DNA of 64,000 nucleotides, from contig NC_064037.1 in assembly GCF_932526225.1 (NCBI RefSeq), positions 4,546,703 through 4,610,702 of the forward strand. Reading direction: 5' to 3'. Source of the stretch: Nematostella vectensis (lineage: Eukaryota > Cnidaria > Anthozoa > Actiniaria > Edwardsiidae). Positions 1-11,704 of this stretch are shown here, piece by piece. Each line of letters begins with the position of its first letter. Position 1 is the stretch's first letter. The notes under the pieces are model-generated. The model searched no databases. It worked only from the letters and a program-made list of their open reading frames with translations, and was not told the DNA's origin. A program made the translations under genes and the position numbers.

Positions 1-1481
1 GTATTGAAATAAGATTTCAAGGCAAAAGATCGTGATTCAAAATTTACGAGTTTAGGAAGCTGGCATTCACCACCGTGGTGAACGTAGTTAGCAATAGTAT
101 TCGCAACATAGGGAAGAAATTCGCATTTAACCCATTGACTCCTGGCTTTTTTTTAGCTGAATTTACAAAAAACAGACTGAAAACAGATACCTCCCCCCTT
201 ATTCTGAGTTTTATACAGCCCGTCAAAGTCAAACACAGCTGCATCTAGTCAGCGGTATCCAAGCTTTCCAACAGTGCTTTGCGGTCCCCACTTTTAATCC
301 CTCGTCGTTGTGCTGAAGTGAGCACAAGTTGATGGTTGCTTGTATTTTTCATCAAAAATACAGCTATGAGCATATTAGGAGAGTGTCTCAGGACATCATG
401 AAGTCTTTTGGGGCATAATTAAGTGCTTTGCTTATGGATATTTGCAAGCAAAGGTGGATTCATGATTATTTTTTCTTGTTTGGCTTTGCCTGGATGAGAA
501 AATAATTTTCTAATGAATCACCACAGCTCTCCTAAATGCTATCTTTTCTGAAACCAAATTGATCCCAAAATTGTTTACGCTGCTATTCTGGGTCTGTATG
601 ACCTGGAATTGATTTGTTTGGCTTCGGGGTGAAAGGACTTATAAAAAACCATCTGACTTTGGGGAGAGGAGTGTTGACTGGCCCTCCCCTCGTGAATTTT
701 CCCCTGGATCTCCCAGAATGCTTTGCAATACGTAAAGACATCTTCGTGGTTGTACAATCCTTCAAGGAGTGGACATTGTGTTTTGAGGCCATGGAAATGT
801 ACCTGGAGGATCAGAATAAAGGTATCTATTTTTTCTTGAGCTGTGTTTGCTGATCTCTCTCCCTTGTGTGGTATTTTGAGCGTTTTATTGAGAGGGGTGA
901 TTCTGCTTTTCTCTCCTTGTTCGATTTGAGATTTGTCAAAGAACCTGTGCTATTATTTGGATTAAGAGTAGATGCCAACACCTTGGTTGGATGCATATCT
1001 GCAAGACCATTTATCCCTTAGACTGATGCCTGAGTATCTTCATCTTGTTGTGTTTATTTTGCATTTATGAATTTTTTTGGGTTGTGGGTACTTCCCAAAG
1101 CCAGTACAGGTCGGTTGAGGGGTCAATGTGTTTTTAAGTGGCAAGCGCTAGCGCGCATGGAGAACATCATACTATAACTATCATAACTTACAATTCTCCA
1201 GTGTTTCATGATGAAGTACATTAGGGACCTTAAGATTTATGAAGGTGGAGAGTCGAGGACGGCATACACGCAAGATTTTAAGCGTGCACTACCACATTTT
1301 TTTAAGCAGAGAAAAACATTGTGTGCGCCATCGTTGTCCCTCTGCCGTCGTAAATCTTAAGTCCCCTATTAACAAATAACATCATGCTACTATGCTACGA
1401 GTATCATAACTAACAATTCTCCAGTGTTTCTTGACCAAGTACATTAACATATAACATCATACTACAAGTATCATAACTTAC
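1..1481. other. CSE1L intron 2, left window edge
   Basis: This stretch follows the splice donor of CSE1L exon 2 (minus strand) and should be intron 2. I looked for the next conserved exon on the minus strand and did not find it, so the rest of the gene lies beyond the left edge. Only short open frames with no recognisable homology are present. The one clear structure is the set of exon-2 junction copies described separately. Confidence 0.55.
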
Positions 1482-1509
1482 AATTCTCCAGTGTTTCTTG
1501 ACCAAGTTT
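1163..1509 (-). repeat. Repeated copies of the CSE1L exon 2 end plus 5' splice site
   Basis: Three related units lie at about 1163-1223, 1376-1447 and 1451-1509; the last contains the real end of exon 2. Read on the minus strand, each unit has up to 26 nt of exon 2 (coding for LVKKHWRI) followed by a GT donor and intron sequence. The two nearest units are offset by about 74 bp. The middle copy has GTTAGT instead of GTAAGT. The farthest copy has substitutions in the exon-derived part. Confidence 0.8.
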
Positions 1510-2074
1510 TTAAAAGCAACAGCAGCAGAGATCCTGATGACCATATCACCGGCGTTTGAGTCAACCAGTCGCAACAGCATCATCGCATAACTAGGAGTCC
1601 CCTCCACTGACTCCAAAGACCTCTCGGCTATAGAAATGTACAAATGTTAAAAATATGGACAGTTAGATATGGCATTCAAAGAACTGGAATTGAGCATGCT
1701 CTGTGTATGGGTAATCAATAACTATGTAGATATGTTATTCTAGGTTTTGAAGAAGATTCTAGGTTGGAAGAAGCTTGTTTCCTACAATGAGTGCAAATAA
1801 ATCTCATGCCAAAAAGTGCCAGTGACCTTTACTTATTTAAAGCATCACGATTGCAAAGTCGTATGCTTTAAAGATGTCGTGAAAGCAGCTATTTAACAGG
1901 ACTAGAAACAAGAAACAAGGAAAAATCAATATCTTTTTTAACCACTAATTTGCTTAACTAATAAATAACTTGTTCCATGTGACACTCTTATTTCTCACCT
2001 TGCTTGCGAGTGGCCGCGTCAGGAGATAAAGTTTGCTGCAAACAAGTTGCCAGCGCTTGAGATTCGGCGTCCAT
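1482..2074 (-). CDS. CSE1L: Exportin-2 (CSE1L/CAS), first two exons, partial
   Basis: CSE1L is the nuclear export receptor that returns importin-alpha to the cytoplasm with RanGTP. Two exons are visible: exon 1 at 2074-1999 (ATG in a good context, 25 codons plus one base, then GTGAGA) and exon 2 at 1627-1482 (after TTTCTATAG, ending at GTAAGT in phase 0), giving 74 residues. The joined product starts MDAESQALATCLQQTLSPDA and continues through AERSLESVEG and FKNLVKKHWRI. It aligns along its whole length with the importin-beta N-terminal domain at the start of animal exportin-2, including the LESVEG and NWRI-type landmarks. The remaining roughly 900 residues expected for the family are outside the window. 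It is divergent from carboxypeptidase D. Neither exon is visible as a long open frame because both are short. Confidence 0.9.
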
Positions 2075-2708
2075 TTCTACCCCAAGCCGCATCCGAACAC
2101 TAACAATTTCTTGTGTTTTAGCAACAGAGGTTTGCAGAGGCAAGTTATGCCTTAATTACACTGAATTGACAGCGAATATTACGTGACTGCAATTTGTACT
2201 TTTGAATACAGGGCATTGAGCGCCAAACGCATGTCTAAATATGCTGCCGAGCCTTACACAGGGAACCCAGCCTGTTGCTGGGAATATATGGGGATGTGTA
2301 AATTAAAAAGGTACTGTTTGTATTTAACTCAATCCAGTCCCAGTCATTTTTTTTTACTAAAGTATTGGTCCTAACTTAATCACTTTGGACTTTTCCATAG
2401 AAAATTTAAAATAGGGCTTTATCACGATATAAGTAATACATGCGAATTAAAAAAAAATTATACGGCACAAAAATTATTCGCAAGCGATAATTTATTACTT
2501 TTGCTGTTTGATAAATATTTTCCGCCTCCGTGTGCTCTTCATAAATCGCCAATGAATTTGGAATATCTTTAGAAGCTTATATTTGATTGGTCGTAAGACA
2601 ATCAATTTTTAAAAAATGAATAAAGAAGAGCGCATTTGATTGGTAGATACACAATTACCCAAGTTCCTCATTCCAAATCACAAATGTTGTGGTGCTGTGT
2701 AAGGCAAA
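2075..2708. promoter_or_regulatory. Divergent promoter region, CSE1L / carboxypeptidase D
   Basis: A 634-bp gap separates the two start codons, which point away from each other. It contains CCAAT-box sequence at 2549-2553 (plus) and ATTGG, its reverse, at 2586-2590 and 2639-2643. All three are close to the carboxypeptidase D start and resemble NF-Y sites. No clear TATA box was seen. Both transcripts' 5' UTRs must also lie here. Promoter function is inferred from position and the CCAAT cluster. Confidence 0.5.
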
Positions 2709-5700
2709 ATGGCGCTTCGAAAGTTCATTTTTATTGCCCTATACGTGTTTGCATTTTGCCAAATTTCAACAGAAACTGAACCACAAGACAGTTTATGGGA
2801 AGAAAGTGCGCTAAGAAAGCCGTTTTATCACAATTATGACGAATTGACACGGCTTTTAGAAAGTTATTCCAAGCGTTACAAGAAAATTGCCAGGCTTCAT
2901 TCGGTTGGTAAATCAGTATTAAATCGCCACCTCTGGGCTTTACAAATCACGGATCACCCAGATATAATAGAGCCAGGGGAGCCTATGTTCAAATATGTCG
3001 GCAATATGCACGGGAACGAAGCCGTAGGAAGACAAATTCTGATTTATTTGGTTCAATATTTGTTAGAGAACTATGGGAAGACTGGCCACGAGAGAATAAC
3101 TAAACTTGTTAACTCAACAAATATTTATATAATGCCATCAATGAACCCTGATGGTTTTGAGAGGTCAAAGGAATTGGACTGTGATGGCCTTGTCGGCCGT
3201 AGAAACGAAAACAATGTTAATTTAAATCGAAATTTCCCTGATCAATTTAATAACTGGTTAGATTATGATGTATCAAATGCTCAGCCAGAAACCAAAGCTG
3301 TGATAAAATGGATCTATGAGAATCCTTTTGTATTATCTGCGAATTTACATGGTGGTTCATTAGTGGCGAGTTATCCTTTTGACAGCAATCGTTATCATAG
3401 ACCATTCTGGTATTATAGCAAATCACCAGATGACGAGATATTCAGAGAATTGGCACTGACTTATTCGCGGCATCACCATACAATGAAAAATGGTGACCCC
3501 AGATGTCACACCCACTTTAAGAATGGCATCACCAATGGCGCCTATTGGTATGATGTCCCAGGAGGCATGCAAGATATCAATTATTTGATCAGCAACTGTT
3601 TTGAGATCACTCTAGAGTTATCTTGTTGTAAGTACCCAAATTCAACAGAGCTACCAAAAGAGTGGAAAAACAACAAGAATGCATTGCTAACATACATGGA
3701 GGAAGTCCATAAGGGAATCAAAGGTTTTGTCAGGGACAGAAGTGGTAATGGCATTCAAGGAGCAGTTGTTCATGTTTTGGGTATAAAGAAAAATGTGACA
3801 ACCGCCAGGCATGGGGACTTCTGGAGACTACTAGTGCCTGGGAATTACACAGTATTGGTAACTGCCCCTGGATTCCACCAAGCCAAAAGAACTGACATTA
3901 TTGTTGAAAAGAGTTCAGCCATTGAAGTGAACTTTGTTTTAAGCAAATCTTCACAACAAAGTGGTACTAATTTCAAGTTAAATGACCCTATTGATAATTT
4001 ACCATGGTTAAACAAGATTATTTCAGAGTTAGATGACCAGGGAAGACCAGAGTATATTACTAAAGAGACCAGTAAAATCAGGAGAGATATTGCTTCAATA
4101 AGCCCTATGCCCACCCAAGTCCCTTACTCTTTCATCCCAATGTCAGCTGATGATGTAAAAGAGATTGTGAAAGACTGGGTTAAGCCACGGATCTTTAAGC
4201 ATCACACTCACAAAGAGATGACTTCTTTCCTGAAGAAAGTTCATGAGCTCTATCCACATATTACAAGACTGTACTCGGCAGGTTACTCTGTCAAGGGGCG
4301 AGAGTTGTGGGTGATGGAAATCTCTGACAACCCTGGCACCCATGAGCCTGGGGAACCAGAGTTTAAGTATGTTGGAAACATGCATGGGAATGAAGTTGTA
4401 GGAAGAGAGATGTTGCTTCTCCTGATTCAAGTTCTTTGTGAGAACTATCACAGGATCAGCTCCATCACTGCGCTAGTGGACTATACACGGATACACATTA
4501 TGCCATCAATGAACCCAGATGGCCATGCTGTGTCGATTGAAGGTGACAAACAAAGTGTTACTGGACGGCCAAATGCCCATCATGTAGATTTAAACCGTAA
4601 TTTTCCTGACCAGTTTTCTGATGAGGATGGCCACCAGGAACCTGAGACTAAAGCCATCATAAAATGGCTTTCGGAGTACCCATTTGTCCTATCAGCAAAT
4701 CTTCATGGGGGCTCTGTTGTGGCAAATTATCCATTTGATGACACAGAGTATGGAGAAGAGCGATATAGCAAAAGCCCTGATGACATAGTGTTCAAATATC
4801 TAGCACTGTCATATTCTCTAGCGCACCCAACAATGTCCAATAACAAACCAGCATGTCCTGAAACAGACCCTGGGGAAGTATTCAAGAATGGTATTACTAA
4901 TGGTGCGGCATGGTATAATGTGAAGGGAGGGATGCAGGATTATAACTACCTGCACAGTAACTGTTTTGAGATCACTGTTGAAATGAGCTGCAACAAATAT
5001 CCATACCGAACACAACTACAGCACTTCTGGAATGACAACAAAGTATCCCTGATTACATTCATGGCACAAGTTCACATTGGGGTGCGAGGTTTTGTCAAGT
5101 CAGATTCAGGGGAAAGTATCCCTAATGCTGTGATATCAGTCGAAGGAATCAACCATCATGTCTTGTCTGGCAAAGATGGTGACTACTGGAGGCTTCTATT
5201 AAAAGGGAATTACAAACTCACAGCAGCTGCTAAAGGTTACCAGCAACAAACCCAGAATGTTGTGGTAAAGAGGGGACTAGCAACAGAAGCTAACTTCACA
5301 CTGCAGCCTCTCAGTTACGCCAAGGCAAAGCTAAGGCCTCCTACTACACCCATGACAACAACAACTGTTGCACCAACTACAGGAGCAGTTACTATGGAAA
5401 CCACCATACCACCAACAACAGGTATGTTTTTTATTCTAAATGAAATATTTGTTTGGGTTTGGTTTGGGTATGATTGCATAGCTGGGATGTTGAATTATAA
5501 GGGCACAGTTATAAGTGGAAGGGACACGATGCTGCCATTTTATTGCTAGTGGCTTAGGATGAAGCTAGTGGAGAAGCCCTCAGAGTTTAGAGTCAATTCA
5601 TGTTGGAAGGAATTGAACCCAAGCCTATAGTTCTACATGCTCTACATACTGTATTGTGCCATCCAGGTTTTGTTCCTCTGGTTTAAATCAGAATTCCCCA

Positions 5701-8700
5701 TTCCATGTAGCTAAGTGAATAGTACTGTAGTTTCTTTCAGCAGGACAACTAAAACAAATGGAATTTTTGTTCTCCTTTTTACAGCAACAGCAGCCAATTC
5801 TTTGTGTTCTGTAATAAACTGTGTCAGGTATCACAAAATTCATTTTTTCTTGATTGTATTTTTTGTTTCAGTTCCCACCCCAGCAGCGCCATCATACAAG
5901 TATCACGACTACAAAACAATGACACAAATGCTGCAATCATATTACCTGAAGTGCCCTGGCATCATCAGGCTCCAGAGCATTGGGAAAAGTCAGGAAGGTC
6001 GAAAGATATGGTCCCTGGAAATATCTGTGAACCCCGGACAGGAGAACCCATACAAACCTAATGTTGGGATGGTGGGAAGCTTACAGGGATCTGACGTTAT
6101 TGGTAGGGAGATGTTGCTGGCATTAGTGGGTTATCTTTGTGAAGGCTACAAGAGCAAGGAAGCAAGAGTAGTAAAGTTGCTGCAGACAACCAGATTACAT
6201 GTGGTTCCTGCTGTTGATGTTGATGGCAATGAGAAAGCCAGGGAAGGAGACTGTCAAGGGAAACTGGACTCAAACAATGACATTTCAAAGAGTTTCTACT
6301 ATGATATGCCAGAGAATACCAGGATGAGAAGGGAATCAGACAAGATTGATTCAGTAAGTAGGGTTAAAAGAGGGCTCAACTTCAATGTTATTTTCCAACT
6401 GTGTTCACACTAATTGGTTGTCTTCTGTGTGTGATTTAGTTTCTCTTAGGAGCTATGCAAGAACCAGTAGAGGTCCAGTCCATCAAGCAGTGGATGAGGA
6501 GCATCAAATTTGATCTGATGGCAGACATGAATGGAGGGGAGCTTGTGGCAAGGTAAATATTCTTTTTGTTAGGCATTGGGACAAACAGTGAGAAACAAGG
6601 TGAGCCCCTCGTCCAGGCATCCCAAGTGTGTACACAAGGAGAACTCTGATCTACTGTGTAAAATTCTTTAACCACACCTAAAGTTGGATCAATCTTATGG
6701 TCAATGGATATCTGCCCCTTTCCCCCTCATATTTATGTATTGCACAAGGCAAATAGCAATCAGAAACATCCAAAAGATATTTTATCTAGAATTTCTTGAA
6801 TCATAAGTCTTTCCCTAGATATTTCTAAGTTCCATATCACATGGTTGGCTTAATATGCATTGGTTATATGACTGGCTTAACATGAATTGGTTTGAGCTAT
6901 GTTGATGTATTGCTCTTGACGTCACATTTTACTTGGGCAATATTTTACATTATGATGATTAATAGGAACCACTCTTCAAGGCATGAAAAGTGTACTCCAA
7001 ATCTACTGACTTTCTACCTTAAGGTCTGCTTCACAGCTAAATCCTCTTCATTTAACTTATAAATGCAATTTCTCATTGTCTAGATACCCTCTCAATGCTC
7101 AGTACACTGGTAACCCCCATGTCAAGGGTGCCACAACTTCTGATGAGAAGACGTTTATCGACATTGCCACAACCTATGCAAGAAGCCACCCAAAAATGAA
7201 GTTAGGCCATGGGTGCAATGGGTCAATCCCACAGTTTGCCAATGGCATAACAAAGGGTGCCACATGGAGGGAAATGCATTACACCATGCAAGATTATGCA
7301 TACCTAGATATGAACATCCTTCAACTGTCCTTCTTTGTGTCTTGCTGCAAGTACCCTCCAATAGATTCCTTTGAGAGCATCTTGAAATCCAATGCGATTC
7401 CCATGATCAACTTTATCAAGAAATCTCATCAAGCTCTTACAGGAATAATCCAGACTTTCAATCACACCCCTATACACAATGCTTCTTTGAGAGTACACAA
7501 TAGCAAGATCAAGATTGACATTGGCTTAAAGAACTCAAGCTTCTATAAGATCCTAGCACCAGGGAAATACATACTGAAAGGTATGTGATTTATCTATCTC
7601 TATGTATCTTGAAGGTAATATTCCTTTCCTTTTTATTGACCTGCTCCATAAAAAAGGTATCTAAAATACTTTTTCTATGCCAGTAAGAAATCCAGGAGTT
7701 TTTAGAGGGTGATTAAATTTTTGTAAATGAATCTTAATATCAAAGCATCACTCAACCATAACTACTGTAATTCCACTACTAAATGCCGGGTTTTATACCC
7801 TCCACACTACCTGGATTTAAATTCCAAGTCCATAAAGCATTCCTTATTGCAGTGTCCTGTAGTGAGACAATCAGTTAATACAAAATATAAAATGTTAAAA
7901 GTACAAAGAGTACAGACAAGCTGTAGAAAAACTAGGTGGTGTGCATATAGGCATGGTGTAGACAATCTATAATTCAACACAAGGTTTAAATTGTGTGTTG
8001 TATGCCTCCTTGAAACAGAATTATAGGACTGATGTTTCAAGCATAAGGCCTTTGTCAGGGCCCTTTGTCATCACCCTTATTGTTTGAAGGAAGGGCTACT
8101 GCTTGAAACATCAGTGCAACTACTGTACTCTGTTTTACAGGGGTACCCTCATATATCTCAACATTGTGTTGATTTATAGCTGAAATACAACAGATTAGTC
8201 CAGACGACAAGATAATGCATGGACCATGATATTTTGTTTTTAGCCAGTGCACCAGGGTACTCCACTGCCACCAAGGAAGTCCTCATCACACCAGGGAAGA
8301 CCACTGATGTTATGTTCACACTCCATGCTGCACCAAAGTTCTCTCATCACCAGCCTGATGAGATTGGCAAGTGGATGCAAACGATGGCCAAGAGATGTCC
8401 CAAGATAGCCCATGTGTACAGTATTGGAATGTCAGTCCAGTTCAGGCGCATATGGGTAATGGAGCTATCTGATAAGCCTGGTGTTCATCAGCCTGGGAAG
8501 CCAGAGTTTAGCTATGTTGCAGGTAAGGATGGTTAGGTCATTAGCTCATATGCGAAAAAATAGAGATGATGGAGTTGGTGGCGATTGTTGTGATGGTAAT
8601 ACAGTAGTTGGTTTTAAAATGTTGTTAGTGGTGATGCCGATGTTTATGAGCAGAAATTGTTTTTTATTGATGTTGCAGCTGATTTTCAGGTGTTGTGAAT

Positions 8701-11700
8701 GTTCTGATTATGTTGACGTGGTGATAGTTTTTTTTCTGTCTACAATTGATATTTAAGAACTAGTTAGAACATTTTCGATTAGAAGGATAATCTTATGTTT
8801 CACATCTGATGTATTTTGTACAGATTGAAAACTGTTCCATGCACCAGATGCCTTTTTCCCAGTCTCCACCTTCTACCAAATTGTCTTTAATCTTCCGCAT
8901 TTTCCTTCTCCCTCCAGTGCACAGGTCATGGTCAAACATGGTCACAGATCATACTTTTCATCTTTGCTTTTGATGTCCTTTGCTGGCGGTTTTAACTTTT
9001 TACCCCTTTTTTGATAAAATACAAATAATGCTCTGGGACTTCCACAGGTATCCATGGTAACGAGGTTGTTGGTAAGGAGATGGTGCTCCTGTTGATTCAG
9101 CACCTGTGTCTGAGTTATGGCAAGGATGACATGGTGACACGGCTGGTGGATAGCACAAGACTACACTTCCTACCCCTGATGAACCCTGATGGAGGCGTGG
9201 TTGCCCAGGAAGGCAATTGCAACTCAGAGACTGGCAGGACCAATGCCAGGAAGGTGGATTTATGGACGAATTTCCCGGGTATGCAGATGTGGCTAACTAG
9301 TGCTAATTTTTTTTTTGGAATTAGTTTGTTTTAACTTGATGAAAAACTTCATTAAGGCTTTGCGATGATCACTTTTGTGCCACCTCATTTTGTGAATTGA
9401 GAAAACATTAGGAATTTTTCAACCTAATTGATGATTTACAAAAATTCAAATTAATGTCAAAGCAAAACAATTCATTGGTTAAATTTTTGTGATACTTGCC
9501 AGAAACCGAGATTTTGATTTGTTTGTTTATGTTTAGCAGTAGTGAAAATGGTTAAATTTTTGTGATGCTAACCAAAAATAGAAGCTTTGTTGTGTTTGTA
9601 TATTTATTTATAATTTTTTTTGTAGGAGTATACTCCTCTAAAGAAAAAGATGCTGAGCCTGAAACAAAGGCTGTTATGGAATGGCTAAAGGTTCATCCTT
9701 TTGTACTCTCCGCCCATCTCCATGGGGGCAGCCTTCATGCGAGCTACCCCTACAGTGCCCACCCGAAGGGTATCACTGCCCCAAACATCACTCCAGACGA
9801 TGACATCTTCAACTACCTAGCAACTGTCTATGCCAACATGCACCCCACAATGCATCATGGGAAGCCCTCATGTCCTGGTCCCAAGGTTAGCTAATCCGGA
9901 ATTTTTTTTCCCCCCATTCTTGGAAACCTAGGGGTATTATATTTGTGGCAAGTTTAATAAACGCTACGCTATGACAAGGTTTCTGCATTTGTTTTCGCGT
10001 GTTTCTATTGTGAGTTGTAACTTTTATGGCCAAGCTTCTTGCTTGGAAAAGTTAATGTCTGGGGAAACTTTGACAACATTCATGTAGGCCATACCCTGGA
10101 ATCTGTTTTTCATTGTATGTGTTTTCTTGTTGCCGTTAAGGTGAAGGAAGAATTTCATGGTGGCATCACTAATGGTGCAGCTTGGAAAAGTGAGGATGGA
10201 GGAATGCAAGACTACAGCTATGATAACACCAATTGCTTCGCCATATCCATCCACATGGGTTGCTGCAAGTTCCCCCAGGCGGAGGAATTAGAGCATCACT
10301 GGAAAGAGCACAGAGAAGCAATGATGAGATTCATGGAGCAGGTAAGCAGCGTTAACACGTGTGCACTTAGCAAGAGGCCATAAGGAAGTCGAAAGAAGAG
10401 AATGATGAGACACATGGAGCAGGTAAGCAGCATTAACACATGTGCACTTAGCAAGAGGCCATAAGGAAATCGAAAGAAGGGGTATGGATGGTGACTGAAA
10501 AGAACCTTGATGAGGTCGGTGTAGCGGGTAAAAGGCGCTAAAATGTACTAGTTGTACTTATTAAGAGACTAGTAAGTGTAAAGTAAGGTAAGGTAACCTG
10601 AATAAAATGAAATGGAAATATCTCAAAAGGTCCCTGATGAGAAAGATGGAACAAGTAAGAGGCACTAAACATAGTAAAGTTGTACTTAGCAAAAGAATAT
10701 TGAGTGTAGTAACGGTATGGTAAAGTTAAGGTTACCTGAATAAAATCGAGCACGTTAAGCAGTTACACTTACCAAGAGGCCATAAAAAAGTAGAATGACT
10801 GGAAATGACTATGAGCCTTGATGAGGTACATGGGGGAAGTAAGGGATACTGTTGCTGTTTGTCTTAGAAGAAGTTATTGAGTATATTTTAAGGTAAGGTC
10901 ATCTGAATAAGATGAAATGGATTCCTTTGAAAGGATCCCGTATGACAGGCACTAACGCAGTTGTACTTAGCGAGGGGCCAAAAGGAACTAAATATACGAG
11001 ATTGTTTGAAAAGGACATTGATAAGGTGCACAGATCAAGTAAGAGGCGCTACTGAACACTGTTGCACATATCAACAGATCCTTCAATATAAAAGTTAAAA
11101 GAAGGATGAGTGTTACGGAATGGTGAAGGGAAAGGTAGTAGAACCAGCATAACCTAACCCGAACCTAACTCAATCACAGGTTCATCGTGGGATCAGAGGT
11201 TTTGTACGCGACAGTTCCGGTCAACCAATCGAAGGCGCCGTCATATCCATCAAAGGCCGCAGTCATGACGTCACATCCGCTAAAGATGGTGACTACTGGC
11301 GTTTACTCGTCCCAGGACGCTACGAAATGGAGGTAACGGCTCCAGGTTTTGGCACAGTGAAAAAGACCATTGATGTGCTCCCAAATGAGCCTGCTAAGCA
11401 AGTGGACTTCGCCTTGGACACGCGAGGACTGTTGTACGGAATTCCTTCCATGCTGCTTGCTGGGATAACCGTTCTGGTCGTGGTAGTGTTGTGCTTAATT
11501 TGCTTTGGTTTGTGGAAGTTCAAAAGAAGACGAAAGGTCAAAAAGGCACTGAAAAGAAACGGTTATCAGAACGACTACAACGACTCGCTATCCGTGAACT
11601 CGTTCAACTCGAAAGCGCTGCTGAACAACGAGTATTCGGATGATACAGACGAGGATGAGGAGGAGATAATACTTGACCATATGAATCACACCAGACGATA

Positions 11701-11704
11701 CTGA
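2709..11704 (+). CDS. CPD: Carboxypeptidase D, four-domain type I membrane protein
   Basis: Nine exons join in frame to 1766 aa: 2709-5421, 5872-6353, 6440-6552, 7084-7580, 8244-8522, 9048-9278, 9626-9885, 10141-10341, 11180-11704. CPD trims C-terminal Arg/Lys from furin-processed peptides in the trans-Golgi. A signal peptide (about 1-20) precedes four M14 carboxypeptidase domains, each followed by a transthyretin-like domain, then a transmembrane helix (about 1681-1705) and a 60-residue tail with an acidic cluster. Domain 1 has zinc ligands H101, E104, H214, Arg174 and catalytic E303. Domain 2 has H559, E562, H666, R630 and E758. Domain 3 has lost the ligands (Q976, D979, N1096) and has Phe near 1187 at the catalytic Glu. 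Domain 4 keeps H1364, E1367 and H1471, but has W1434-T1435 in place of Asn-Arg and H1563 in place of the catalytic Glu. Domains 1 and 2 plus a Thr-rich linker share one 2.7-kb exon. Vertebrate CPD has three domains. Confidence 0.93.
8028..8115. repeat. Inverted repeat in CPD intron 4
   Basis: ACTGATGTTTCAAGCA at the left is repeated in inverse, with one mismatch, as TGCTTGAAACATCAGT at the right, enclosing about 55 bp. It looks like a small foldback remnant. A similar motif (CGAAACGTC next to a GATGAAG-type sequence, minus strand) appears near 62555-62580, so it may come from a dispersed element family. Confidence 0.45.
10320..11100 (+). repeat. Degenerate tandem array derived from the CPD exon 8 end and its 5' splice site
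   Basis: The real exon 8 end (GATGAGATTCATGGAGCAG followed by GTAAGCAG) is copied almost perfectly 81 bp downstream at 10404. More decayed copies start at about 10509, 10635, 10820 and 11020, each of the form GATGAG..., a GTAAG or GTAAA donor-like sequence, then a GGCRCTAA block. A second shared block (TTGTACTTAGCAAGAGGCCATAA and variants) recurs between them. The array fills nearly all of intron 8. Confidence 0.8.

Noticed and set aside
242..419. 58-codon minus-strand frame ending in ALLESLDTAD
   Set aside because: No start codon near its beginning, no homology to the expected next CSE1L exon, and no splice support. Chance cannot be excluded.
5715..5871. Open frame upstream of CPD exon 2 with several possible acceptors (for example TTTTTACAG at about 5783)
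   Set aside because: Phase fits exon 1 only through the acceptor at 5871 with the conserved-domain start. The upstream sequence has no M14 similarity.
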